In this document: piece by piece, positions 47,268-56,897 of the stretch | Layout of the letters: every line of letters begins with the position of its first letter | Position numbering within the stretch: position 1 is the first letter of the stretch | From: Sulfolobales archaeon | GTDB taxonomy: Archaea; Thermoproteota; Thermoprotei_A; Sulfolobales; NBVN01 | Direction of reading: 5' to 3' | Length of the DNA stretch: 64,000 nucleotides | Assembly: GCA_025058345.1 (NCBI GenBank) | Contig: JANXEN010000003.1 | Span: forward strand, 124,001-188,000 | Notes under the pieces: generated by a model | The model's database searches: none | The model's input: the letters and a program-made list of their open reading frames with translations, nothing else | Told to the model about the DNA's origin: nothing | Made by a program: the position numbers and the translations under genes

Positions 47268-48414
47268 TAAAACCATATGTGAGGACTTACAGGTCATGAA
47301 TACCTACTACCTGGAATGCATTTCATGCGGATCAATATTCAATGGAGTGGTTTTTAAATGCCCTAGATGTGGTGGCTTACCAGTATTTAGGTACTTGACT
47401 AGGAAGTTCGAAATATGTGTTAAGAAACCTGGGATATGGAGGTATTCAAGTCATTTACCTCCTGTACGTGATGTAGTGTCTCGAGGTGAAGGATTAACGC
47501 CTATTAGTAAATTAGGTGGGGTCCTGGCTAAGAATGAGAAGTTTAACCCAACGGGGACTTACTCTGATAGGGCATCTTCAGTTATCGCTAGTTACTTCCT
47601 TACTAACAGAGTTTCCAGGGTTGCAACTTACTTCGAGGAAGACTTCACACATTCATTAGCTTATTACTTAAGCGGTATTTCAGAGCTTGAAGTTTTAGTT
47701 AGGGAGGTCTTATCTCTAAACGTGGCTGAATTAGGAGCAATCCTCAATATGGGAGGTTCATTAACTACTGTACCTAATGAAAACATCACTAAATACCTGG
47801 ATTATGTGAATCCCCTTACTGTTGAGGGCTTAAAAACGATCGCTTTTGAAATAGTTGAGAAGAAGATTAAGGTTGAGAGGATTGTAGTACCTGTAAGGAG
47901 CGGGGTTTTAGCCTACTCCGTATATAAGGGTGTGAGGGAACTGGTCGATGCCGGAGTAGGAATACCATATGAAGTAGTTGCTGCTATGGTGAAGGGAGAG
48001 AGTGTTCCATATATTACGAAGTTAATTAAAGGAATTAAATTTATTGAAGTGGGTGAGGAAGATGTACTTGAATCTATTGTTAAGTTAGATAGAAAGGGTA
48101 TTAAAACTAAGCCCATATCAGCTTTAGCTTATGCTGTTGCTGAAAACCTAGGTAAGGCCGTAGTGGTGATGACGATGGGATTTAAAACAACATCTTACTA
48201 CGGTCAACGGAACGCAAACGTGCGGGGTGAGGTGTATAGGATTGTTAAGGAAGCTGGTGAAGTCACAGCCTACGGTGTATGGAAGAAAGCTCCAGTATAT
48301 ACGCTTAGAGGTATTTATAAGTTGCTTCACTCGATGGAGAGGCGAGGGGAGGTATGTAGTGAGGTAATGTATGAGGGTAGCCGTAAAGTCAAGTACTACA
48401 GGTTATGTAAGTAG
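47251..48414 (+). CDS. threonine synthase-fold pseudoenzyme (PLP lysine absent) with zinc ribbon and C-terminal winged helix
   Basis: Zinc ribbon LECISCGSIF..KCPRCGG; GEGLTPISKLGGVLAKNEKFNPTGTYSDRASS aligns with threonine synthase NPTGSFKDRG but Lys is Ser (TCT); C-terminal RGEVYRIVKEAGEVTAYGVWKKAPVYTLRGIYKLLHSMERRGEVCSEVMYEGSRKVKYYRL is wHTH-like. Overlaps pdxT; internal ATG at 47296 is an alternative start. Confidence 0.82.
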   Translation: MRREGSKTICEDLQVMNTYYLECISCGSIFNGVVFKCPRCGGLPVFRYLTRKFEICVKKPGIWRYSSHLPPVRDVVSRGEGLTPISKLGGVLAKNEKFNPTGTYSDRASSVIASYFLTNRVSRVATYFEEDFTHSLAYYLSGISELEVLVREVLSLNVAELGAILNMGGSLTTVPNENITKYLDYVNPLTVEGLKTIAFEIVEKKIKVERIVVPVRSGVLAYSVYKGVRELVDAGVGIPYEVVAAMVKGESVPYITKLIKGIKFIEVGEEDVLESIVKLDRKGIKTKPISALAYAVAENLGKAVVVMTMGFKTTSYYGQRNANVRGEVYRIVKEAGEVTAYGVWKKAPVYTLRGIYKLLHSMERRGEVCSEVMYEGSRKVKYYRLCK

Positions 48415-48437
48415 TGCTTACGATATGCCCAATTATC

Positions 48438-49190
48438 TTATAGATGGTTCACGTAGCAATTCTGCTTAAACCTTAAAGCATCTTGAGCCATATACACATT
48501 GTTAAACATAACGTATATTTCACTGCACTCCCTTGTAAGCTTCTCTACAACCGTACATAATTTCTTCAAATCATTGTCGTTGTATTTATATCTATAGTTT
48601 ACCTCACCTCCTAGACCATGAAGCCTAAAGTAGCTTACATCTTTATGGGGTGATGGCTTTTGTTTTAAGGGGTCCACCACATGAACTAAATTTCTAAACT
48701 TCCCAACTAATTCAGTGATTTTTTCTTGATTCTCTAGCCAGGTTCCTCTAGGTTCCCATCCAATTATAAAGTTAGATGAACTTACTGCTGAGAAGAAATT
48801 GAAGGCGTTTCTATAGTTATCTTCATTGTAGCTGAAGGAGGGAGGGGTTTGGACTATAATTGCTTTAGCATTTAACGTTTTAGCGGCTTCTATAGTTAAC
48901 TCCCACGATTCAAAAACTTCTTTAGTTGGTCTGAGGAAGCCGTATCGGTCTCTCAGCGATGTGTTTGGAATAAACCGTGACTTTCTCCAAGTTGGGGAGT
49001 CAAGCGGATGTGTAACTGCTTGCCAGCACTTCATCGTGAATACGAAGTTGGCAGGTGCCTCAGATTTCAAACCCCTTAATCTCTCAGGATTTGGTAGGTC
49101 GTAGAAAGTTTCTTGCAGTTCGACTACGTTAAATGTATTGTAGTATCTTCTTCTGGAAATGCTAAAACCGCAGCAACCGACGTAGATCAA
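48438..49190 (-). CDS. DUF72 (YecE-like) family protein
   Basis: IYVGCCGFSISRRRYYNTFNVVELQETFYDLPNPERLRGLKSEAPANFVFTMKCWQAVTHP; WEPRGTW; SYFRLHGLGG. Confidence 0.93.
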   Translation of the reverse strand: MIYVGCCGFSISRRRYYNTFNVVELQETFYDLPNPERLRGLKSEAPANFVFTMKCWQAVTHPLDSPTWRKSRFIPNTSLRDRYGFLRPTKEVFESWELTIEAAKTLNAKAIIVQTPPSFSYNEDNYRNAFNFFSAVSSSNFIIGWEPRGTWLENQEKITELVGKFRNLVHVVDPLKQKPSPHKDVSYFRLHGLGGEVNYRYKYNDNDLKKLCTVVEKLTRECSEIYVMFNNVYMAQDALRFKQNCYVNHL

Positions 49191-49257
49191 TTAATACCCT
49201 TATAACTATTTTCTTAAGCTTTTTTAACTTAATTTAAGATTATATGGGTGTCGGGAT

Positions 49258-50205
49258 ATGTTGGTTGATAATTTAATTTCCTTAATAGGTAGAACACCCA
49301 TTGTTAAATTAAGTAGGTTATCCCCTAAAGGTGTTAACATTTTTGTAAAGCTCGAGTACTTGAACCCAACAGGCAGCCATAAGGATAGAATCGCGCTGTA
49401 CATGGTGAGGGATGCGATTAATAAAGGACTCTTAAGTCCTGGAGGTAAATTAGTTGAAGCCTCAAGCGGTAACACAGCAATTTCAGTTGCCTGGATCTCC
49501 AGCTTATTGGGTTTTAAGCCTATTTTAGTTGTTAATGAGAACGTATCTCCGAACAAAATAAACGCTATTAAGGCACTAGGCGGTGAGGTAGTTTTAACCC
49601 CTTACGTTCCAGCTGAACATCCTCAGAGTAAGTACAGCGTCGCACGAAGGATTTCTGAGGAATTAGGTATTCCCTACCTAAATCAGATGGGTAATGAGGC
49701 TAACGTTAAAGCACATTATGAAACAACCGGCCCTGAAATTTTCGAAGATCTGAAAGGTGAGATAGACTACTTCGTTATGGGTGTGGGAACGTGTGGAACT
49801 TTGGCTGGTGTCGGTACCTATTTAAAGGATAGGTTAGGTAATAAGGTTAAAGTAATTGGAGTAGCTCCTAAAGGCTCTAGGGTAGTACATAAGGGAGGCG
49901 GTGAGGGTGCTGACTACATTGAGGGTTTAGTAAGTGAGTATATTCCAGAAATTTTTTCAAGATATGTTAACGTAATTGACTCCATTGTTGAGGTCAGTTA
50001 CAACGACGCTGTTGAAACCTTAGCCAGGATCGTTAAGTACGAAGGAATTTTGGGTGGGCCTTCAACGGGCGCTAATCTATGTGCTTCTATTAGGGTTGGG
50101 GAGGAATTAAGTCTTCAGGGAGTAAAAGCGAATATCGTAACAATAGCTGCAGACAGTATATTTAAGTATCCTCAACTTATCGACCATATAGTAAAATACT
50201 CTTAA
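49258..50205 (+). CDS. PLP-dependent cysteine synthase family protein (O-acetylserine/O-phosphoserine sulfhydrylase-like)
   Basis: IGRTPIVKLSRL..NPTGSHKDRIALYMVRDA, EASSGNTAISVAW, VMGVGTCGTLAGVGTYLKDR, GGPSTGANLCASI; active-site Lys present. Confidence 0.9.
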   Translation: MLVDNLISLIGRTPIVKLSRLSPKGVNIFVKLEYLNPTGSHKDRIALYMVRDAINKGLLSPGGKLVEASSGNTAISVAWISSLLGFKPILVVNENVSPNKINAIKALGGEVVLTPYVPAEHPQSKYSVARRISEELGIPYLNQMGNEANVKAHYETTGPEIFEDLKGEIDYFVMGVGTCGTLAGVGTYLKDRLGNKVKVIGVAPKGSRVVHKGGGEGADYIEGLVSEYIPEIFSRYVNVIDSIVEVSYNDAVETLARIVKYEGILGGPSTGANLCASIRVGEELSLQGVKANIVTIAADSIFKYPQLIDHIVKYS

Positions 50206-50279
50206 GCGCATTACTTTTATTTAGAGATAAATAGCTAATTTTTAATATTCATTTTCCAGGATTATAGAGGTGATGATCG

Positions 50280-52031
50280 TTGGAAGGTGGTAACGGAGCT
50301 GATGGCCTCATCCATCCATCTAGGTACGATGCAAATAGGAAAGTTATTTCAATAGGGGATAGGGAGGTGCATGTTGGTTCGAACCCACCGAAGGTTCTAC
50401 CACAAGAGAGTTTGTTAAGATATACTCAAAGCATATGTCCATACTGTTACGCATTACTTCCAGCCGTTTTAGTTGAGAGGGACAGTAAGGTATACATAAA
50501 GAAAGTATGTCCTGAACATGGGGAGATCGAGGAGCTTTATTCAGGGGATGCTGAGTTTTTTAAGAAGTTAGAGAGTTGGTACGTTGAGGGAAGGGGTCCT
50601 AGACACGTATATACGGATTTAAGTGCACCATGTCCATACAGTTGTGGTTTATGTTCAATACATAAGAGCCATACTGCTTTAGCTAACATGGTGTTAACTA
50701 ATAGGTGCGATTTGGATTGCTGGTATTGCTTCTTCTATGCTGAGAAGGTTGGCTTTGTATACGAACCTACTCTGAAGCAGATTGAGTTTATGGTTAAGAA
50801 CTTGCTTAAGCAGGGAGTTACTGCAGCAATACAACTGACTGGTGGTGAGCCATTAATTAGGGACGACATCGTTGAAATTATTAGGTTGCTTAAGTCTTTG
50901 GGTGTTAAGCACGTACAGCTCAACACTAATGGAATTAAGTTTGCAAGGTTGTACATGGAGGACCCCTCTAAGGCTATAGAATTCGCTAAGAGCATTAGAA
51001 GTGCTGGAGTAAATACCATATATTTAAGTTTTGATGGAGTTACTCCGAAAACTAACCCTAAGAACCATTGGGAAGTACCCTACATATTTGAAGTATTTAG
51101 GAAGTCAGGAATTACTAGCGTTGTATTAGTTCCCGTAATAATAAAGAATGTTAATGATGGTGAATTAGGTGAGATAATAAAGTTCGCAGCACTGAATATG
51201 GATGTGGTTAGAGCTGTTAATTTCCAACCTGTAAGCCTCACAGGTATGATTAAGAGAGCTGAAAGGGAGAGAATGAGAATTACGGTAGCTGATGCTGTTA
51301 AAAAAATTGAGGAGTTAACTAAAGGCTCTATAAGTCGGGAGGATTGGTTCACAGTACCTTCAACGGTGCCTATTTCAGAATTCGCAGAAGTTTTAGAGGG
51401 GAGATTTAAATTTGAGATGAGTAACCATCCACAATGCGGTGTCGGTACCTACGTTTATGTGAGAAAGGAAGGTGATGACGTTACTTACACACCGATTACG
51501 CGAATGATTGACGTGCCTGGATTCCTGGAGTACCTACGTGATAAAGCAGGTGAGTCAGCTGGCAAAGGTAAACTTATTTTAGGTTCTAAAGTATTGCTAA
51601 ATCTCATAGGTAAGTTCATTAAGTGGGGTGAAATACCTTCAGAGATTAAGACCGCATTACCTAAGATGCTTTACGACATATTCACTAAGAGGGATTACCA
51701 CGCCTTAGGTGTTTGGCACTATAAGTTCTTGTTTATCGGTATGATGCACTTTATGGATCTTTACAACTACGACGTTCAAAGAGTCATGAGGTGTAACATT
51801 CATTACTTAATGCCGGACGGTAGGTTAATACCTTTCTGCACCTTCAACGTTTTAAACGATGTTTATAGAGATTACGTGCAAAAGAAGTACATGTCAACGA
51901 TCGAGGATTGGGTTAGGGAGTCTGGGAAGGAATTAAGTGTTGAAAAGTATAGAAGGAATTTAAGCGTTATTGAGAAGTTGGAAAGCAGTGAGTTATATAA
52001 AGTAACTTACGGGCCTTTTATAAATAAGTGA
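50280..52031 (+). CDS. radical SAM protein of the tetraether-lipid synthase (Tes/MJ0619-like) family
   Basis: SICPYCYALLPAVLVERDSKVYIKKVCPEHGEIEELYSGDAEFF, APCPYSCGLCSIHKSHTALANMVLTNRCDLDCWYCFFYAE (CxxxCxxC), QLTGGEPLIRDDIVEII. Confidence 0.82.
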   Translation: MEGGNGADGLIHPSRYDANRKVISIGDREVHVGSNPPKVLPQESLLRYTQSICPYCYALLPAVLVERDSKVYIKKVCPEHGEIEELYSGDAEFFKKLESWYVEGRGPRHVYTDLSAPCPYSCGLCSIHKSHTALANMVLTNRCDLDCWYCFFYAEKVGFVYEPTLKQIEFMVKNLLKQGVTAAIQLTGGEPLIRDDIVEIIRLLKSLGVKHVQLNTNGIKFARLYMEDPSKAIEFAKSIRSAGVNTIYLSFDGVTPKTNPKNHWEVPYIFEVFRKSGITSVVLVPVIIKNVNDGELGEIIKFAALNMDVVRAVNFQPVSLTGMIKRAERERMRITVADAVKKIEELTKGSISREDWFTVPSTVPISEFAEVLEGRFKFEMSNHPQCGVGTYVYVRKEGDDVTYTPITRMIDVPGFLEYLRDKAGESAGKGKLILGSKVLLNLIGKFIKWGEIPSEIKTALPKMLYDIFTKRDYHALGVWHYKFLFIGMMHFMDLYNYDVQRVMRCNIHYLMPDGRLIPFCTFNVLNDVYRDYVQKKYMSTIEDWVRESGKELSVEKYRRNLSVIEKLESSELYKVTYGPFINK

Positions 52032-52034
52032 TTT

Positions 52035-53399
52035 TCACATTAACGAATCATGATAGTTCTTAAGGATTTTATTTAGGTCGTGTAACCATTTATTTAGGCC
52101 TTCGGGTGTGGATGGATATTTTAAGTAGTGTTCCTTGATTAGGTCCATATACTTCACTACTGTCCTTAATTTAAGGAGGAGTGACGGCCTCGAGAGTAGT
52201 GAAGATAGTTTTAATATCTTATCAACTAGACCCACCTCAAACTTACCTCTCAGAGATATTTCATTTAATTCGTTACCGTTAACTAACTTCTTACTTATAC
52301 TGAATTCTAAGTCATCGTTGCTTAATTTCTGGAGGAAATACCTAAAAATGTCTAAAGACCCTTGCTTCCCTCCGTACTTTATCATGTAGCAAGTATTCGC
52401 TTCCCATAGATCTTTAGCTGAAGTACTACCTACCTCTAATGCATTCTTTATTGCTTCTGAAACGCATTTGGCTGATATCATAGAAGACCCCTTACCACCC
52501 CCGTGGACCGGGTTAACTACATAAGCAGCATCACCTATGACTGCGATACCATTCCAAACTAGTGAGGGGATAGGTCTCCTAGTAGGTACTAAAGCACCCC
52601 CGGATTCAACTACCTTACTACCTTTAAACTCAGGGCGTGAGAAAACATGCTTGTACAGAAGTTCCTTAGGATGGAGTCCTCTCAAATCACCTCTAATTCC
52701 TAAACCAATGTTCACCGTCCTCTCCATTTTGCTATATGGGAAGTACCACCAATATCCTCCAGGAGCAACGTCGTTGTTGATGTATATTCGAAGGACCTCA
52801 GGGTTATCTATATGATTTTCTAAAACCCTAATCTCTCTATATGCAATGTTAGCATCACCTAAAACTAATTCCTCATTCACTGGCCATGACTTCGGTAGAA
52901 ATCTAACTACAGCTCTAGCATTGCCTGAGGCATCAATCACGACTTTAGAAAATATCTCCTTAGCACCGCCGGACCAAATTTTAACGCCGACCACATGATC
53001 GTCTTTGATTATTGGCTCCCTAAAATGCGTCCCTCCTAGAAATTCGACACCTCTTGAAATGGCGTCAGAGAGCAACCTCTGCGTGTATTTAATCCGATGA
53101 ATCTCGAAACCCTCACCTGAAACAAATACTTCATGCTGCTCACTAGGAGAGTAGATAGATATACCTTTAACTATCCCTTCTAATTCATCCCCCTTAGGAT
53201 AAGGCATACTTAACTCGTCGAAGTGGTGCTTCCCTACAGCATCACCACAAGGTTTGCTACCAACAAAATCCCAAGGTTTTAGATCGGCGATTAATGTCTT
53301 AACACCTAACCTACCTAAGAAATACGCAATTGAAGCTCCAGCGAAACCGGCACCAACTACTACTACGTCATAACTCATAGGAGGTCCGAAAGATATCAT
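52035..53399 (-). CDS. geranylgeranyl reductase family FAD-dependent oxidoreductase
   Basis: DVVVVGAGFAGASIAYFLGRLGVKTLIADLKPWDFVGSKPCGDAVGKHHF, GGYWWYFPYSKMERTVNIGLGI, AVIGDAAYVVNPVHGGGKGSSMIS. Confidence 0.9.
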   Translation of the reverse strand: MISFGPPMSYDVVVVGAGFAGASIAYFLGRLGVKTLIADLKPWDFVGSKPCGDAVGKHHFDELSMPYPKGDELEGIVKGISIYSPSEQHEVFVSGEGFEIHRIKYTQRLLSDAISRGVEFLGGTHFREPIIKDDHVVGVKIWSGGAKEIFSKVVIDASGNARAVVRFLPKSWPVNEELVLGDANIAYREIRVLENHIDNPEVLRIYINNDVAPGGYWWYFPYSKMERTVNIGLGIRGDLRGLHPKELLYKHVFSRPEFKGSKVVESGGALVPTRRPIPSLVWNGIAVIGDAAYVVNPVHGGGKGSSMISAKCVSEAIKNALEVGSTSAKDLWEANTCYMIKYGGKQGSLDIFRYFLQKLSNDDLEFSISKKLVNGNELNEISLRGKFEVGLVDKILKLSSLLSRPSLLLKLRTVVKYMDLIKEHYLKYPSTPEGLNKWLHDLNKILKNYHDSLM

Positions 53400-53450
53400 A
53401 CAATTTTAATCTTTTATGTCTTTCCAGAGACGTAAAGAAGGGTTTAAGGT

Positions 53451-55112
53451 TTAATGTGAGTCATAGATAAGGTTTATCGCTGAATCAACATATCTTATTA
53501 TGTCTTTAACCATAAAGGATTGGGTATTGGTGAGCCTTCCTCTCAGGTTTATAAGAATATTTAAGGCCTTATTTAAGGTGTTTATTGCGTCATTTAAGTT
53601 GCCTGAGTTAACATCATCTAGGCTTTCATTGAGAAGTAGTGAGACGTTGTTAATTAATTCCATTGTAAATAAGTTTCCCCTATATAGCTTTAAATCGTTT
53701 AATATTACTATACTCGTCCTTATGAGTTTCTTAACCTGACTTACCTTTTCATCTCTTATAGTCTTAGATATTTCGTTGAGTCTGCCTATATTTTCCAAAA
53801 CGTTGTTGAAGGAACCCTCAACTCTATCTATTAAGGGAGTCACTTCCTCAGAAATTTGAGTATAAGCACGTATCAATTCTCTAAAATCTCTACCTGTATG
53901 TTTCCCTTCCTTAGCCATTACTTCAAATCTACTTAAAACTTCGCTGAGGTTTCCAGCGCCAATTATTGCATACTTAGTTAATTCATCACTTAAATATGTG
54001 AGTTGGGAATTTATCTTCAGAACTTGATTTAATCTCTCTCTAACCGTAGGTGGTAATTTACCGTTATCACCTAGCCATCTAGCCACTCGAATAGATGTTT
54101 CATTTATCTCTAAAACTCTGCTGTAGATGGAGTCCAAAACCCTAGGTATGTACTTAACGGTTGTATTGAATTCAGCTATCTTTAAATTTAATACCTCCAC
54201 ATCTCTCTTAATTTGTGATGCAACCCTCACGTACTCAATTCCGCTTAAATTCCGTAATCCCTCAAGTCGCGTATTTACCTCATTTACGTCTTTAATTAAG
54301 TCTTCATATCGTTTGGTAATCAAATGCGATAAGTTAGGATTACTAAATTTACTTAATGAATTTAAGTCTTTTCTTAACTCAATAACGTTTTTATCTAAGA
54401 CCTTTAAGCGGTCATTCAACCTTATAATAAACCGTTCCTTAGACCTATCGAGCTGTATTTTAGTTAACTCGGTATCTAATGTCGCGATTATTTCTTTAAC
54501 GGTGTTTAGTTCTGTTAGGAAGTAAGTGTTGTTGAATGTACTTGAGTCATGCTGTTTGCCTTCTAGATATTGGTTAAGGGATTTAAGTTTGTCTAACGCG
54601 TTATCGGCTAAGGCGATGTAGTATTTAATCTTTGAATCAGCCACGGTTGTTGTTCCATTAAGAATTAATAATTTAGCCATAATGTTTCTTAGCGTATCGT
54701 TTAACGCATGTAGCTCTCGGCTTTTGGCCAAAAGATCCTTCATACTTACGAGTTGAGTACCTATGGTAGGTTCATTGGTGGTGACAAATAGTGCGTACTG
54801 TATAAGATTCATAGCATTTTCAAAAAGTCTCTTTGCCTGCTCCTTATCACTACGCTCTACTTGGGATATCTCATTGGAGATTTTAGTGACGTTCTCTAAG
54901 ACACTCCACACGTAATGTGTGCTAGGTACTTTCAACTTAGTAAGTACGTCCTTTACCATTTGTACGTTATAGTTTAGTACTTCAGAATAAGTGGTGTTTA
55001 TATTTCCAGCTTCTGCGTGTAATTCAACTAAGCTAATTGACGGGAATTTCATAAAGCTCGCTATAAATAAACCTAATAAAGCAACGACGACTAATTGCGT
55101 CGTTTTACTCAT
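53451..55112 (-). CDS. secreted/membrane-anchored coiled-coil protein of unknown function
   Basis: N-terminal hydrophobic segment (TTQLVVVALLGLFIASFMKF) then about 500 aa of heptad-like helical sequence. Confidence 0.7.
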   Translation of the reverse strand: MSKTTQLVVVALLGLFIASFMKFPSISLVELHAEAGNINTTYSEVLNYNVQMVKDVLTKLKVPSTHYVWSVLENVTKISNEISQVERSDKEQAKRLFENAMNLIQYALFVTTNEPTIGTQLVSMKDLLAKSRELHALNDTLRNIMAKLLILNGTTTVADSKIKYYIALADNALDKLKSLNQYLEGKQHDSSTFNNTYFLTELNTVKEIIATLDTELTKIQLDRSKERFIIRLNDRLKVLDKNVIELRKDLNSLSKFSNPNLSHLITKRYEDLIKDVNEVNTRLEGLRNLSGIEYVRVASQIKRDVEVLNLKIAEFNTTVKYIPRVLDSIYSRVLEINETSIRVARWLGDNGKLPPTVRERLNQVLKINSQLTYLSDELTKYAIIGAGNLSEVLSRFEVMAKEGKHTGRDFRELIRAYTQISEEVTPLIDRVEGSFNNVLENIGRLNEISKTIRDEKVSQVKKLIRTSIVILNDLKLYRGNLFTMELINNVSLLLNESLDDVNSGNLNDAINTLNKALNILINLRGRLTNTQSFMVKDIIRYVDSAINLIYDSH

Positions 55113-55256
55113 TAGCCCTACCCAATAAGTTATTTCCTCAAGTTCTAAATTAAGTACTTCGTTCTTCGGGTTTAGAACTCTGAAGGAACTACTTTAACTG
55201 ACTGGTAGATAAATTTATATATCATGTGTGGTAAAAAATAGTGAGAGGTTCATTGT

Positions 55257-56714
55257 ATGAGTGAATTAGACTTTAAGAAATACCTAGACCAAATAGAAAA
55301 GCCTCCTAAGTTAGAGCTTAAGTGGATATGGACTGTTGCCGGTCCAGGAGCCATAATTGCTTCCTTGACCGTAGGAAGCGGTGAGCTTGTTTGGACGCCT
55401 AGAGCTGCTGCAGCTTTCGGCTACGCTATGGTTTGGGCCTTCCTATACGGCATCTGGATTAAGGGTATAGTTCAATATTTAGCTAATAGATGGCATACAT
55501 TGACAGGTATCCCAGCTTCGATAGCGACTGGCAAGGTCCTAACGAAGTGGTTTAACTTATTCCTTGCTGGCACAATATTGTCAGTTATGCCTATGTGGTT
55601 TGTTACACTGAGCTCCTTATCAGCGCAAGTGCTTTGGATTTCTACAGGTAGGCGTATGGATTTACTGTACTTCTGGATATTAGTAGTGGTAGCTACGGAG
55701 TTATTGGTAATATTTGCGGCTAGGTTAGGTAAGGCATATAAGGCTATAGAGAAAATTAGCTTAGTAGTTCTTTGGAGCATGTTTATAGGCTTCTGGGCGG
55801 GGGTCCTCCTAGGAACTAGGCCTGATTGGGGTGCGTTCTTCTCGAACCTATTTATACCTAAACCAATTCCACCATATGAGAGTTGGATCAGAACAGCAGC
55901 TCCCGATATATGGGCTTTAACACCTTTAATGCTGTTGGGAACCGCCTTAGGTTCTTTAGGTGGAGGTATTCAGGACTACGTTGGTTATCAAGCAATGCTG
56001 AGGGAGAAGGGCTGGGGCTTCCTTAAATTCTCTGACGATATGTTGAAGAAAGTCCATGAAATGGGTTTAAGTAAGATATCCTTACCGGAGGATGAGGAAT
56101 CTCAGAAGAAGATAAAGGGTTGGTTACTACCAACTAAGTTTGATTGCGGTTTATCGTTCTTCATGGTCTTCATCACCACAATACCTGCTGTAATATTAAC
56201 TATTGAGGTGTTACGTCCAAGGCAAATCGCGCCATCAGGACTTAGACTAGCTGAAGTGCAGGTAGCGTGGCTTACTGAAACCTTAGGTCCCTGGGCAGGA
56301 TTATTATGGTGGTTGGGTTCGTTCTTCGCTTTCTGGGGAACCTTCTACGGCCTTCATGAGGTGTATATGTGGACAATATATGATATGGTTAGAGGTACTT
56401 TCAAGAAATTTGCTGATATAACCCCCAATAAAGTCAGGATGTACCTATGGCCATATTTAATTATCATAGGCTCTATCTTCTTCCTAACTAACTTTTCACT
56501 ACCTATACTGACGGCATTTGCATCTGCTGCAACGCACCTATTTGCTTTAGCGATATGGGGGATAGCGCTTCTCTACCTAAACATGAAGTACTTACCTAAG
56601 AGTTATAGACCACACATAATATTGGTGATTCTAGCCATAATCGGTATATGTGTGTACTTGCCATATGGATTGATACAGCTCATACAAGTATTCGTCCCAA
56701 CATTCAGAATATAA
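55257..56714 (+). CDS. divergent Nramp-superfamily membrane transporter
   Basis: AGPGAIIASLTVGSGELVWTPRAAAAFGYAMVWAFLYGIWIKGIVQY resembles Nramp TM1-2; TM6-equivalent GSLGGGIQDYVGYQAML lacks the MPH motif. Confidence 0.65.
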   Translation: MSELDFKKYLDQIEKPPKLELKWIWTVAGPGAIIASLTVGSGELVWTPRAAAAFGYAMVWAFLYGIWIKGIVQYLANRWHTLTGIPASIATGKVLTKWFNLFLAGTILSVMPMWFVTLSSLSAQVLWISTGRRMDLLYFWILVVVATELLVIFAARLGKAYKAIEKISLVVLWSMFIGFWAGVLLGTRPDWGAFFSNLFIPKPIPPYESWIRTAAPDIWALTPLMLLGTALGSLGGGIQDYVGYQAMLREKGWGFLKFSDDMLKKVHEMGLSKISLPEDEESQKKIKGWLLPTKFDCGLSFFMVFITTIPAVILTIEVLRPRQIAPSGLRLAEVQVAWLTETLGPWAGLLWWLGSFFAFWGTFYGLHEVYMWTIYDMVRGTFKKFADITPNKVRMYLWPYLIIIGSIFFLTNFSLPILTAFASAATHLFALAIWGIALLYLNMKYLPKSYRPHIILVILAIIGICVYLPYGLIQLIQVFVPTFRI

Positions 56715-56727
56715 GGCTAAACTAAAC

Positions 56728-56734
56728 TTTTTTT
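56728..56734 (+). terminator. T-rich terminator candidate downstream of the Nramp-like gene
   Basis: TTTTTTT run 14 nt after the stop codon. Confidence 0.4.
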
Positions 56735-56798
56735 AATCCACAATCAATTTCCAATTTACTTATTTACAATACCTGAGATTATTACTTAATTTGTGGTC

Positions 56799-56849
56799 CC
56801 AGTCGCTCCACCGACATCACTAAACTCAGAGATAGTCGTCAGGTCATCC
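56799..56849 (-). ncRNA. candidate C/D-box sRNA with variant C and D boxes
   Basis: Minus strand: C-like GGATGA (56849-56844), 14 nt CCTGACGACTATCT, D' CTGA (56829-56826), spacer GTTTA, C' GTGATGT (56820-56814), 11 nt CGGTGGAGCGA, D-like CTGG (56802-56799). Confidence 0.42.
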
Positions 56850-56897
56850 CAATATGTAATTCTTAATCGGATTAATTAACCTTAGTTTCATGTATAT

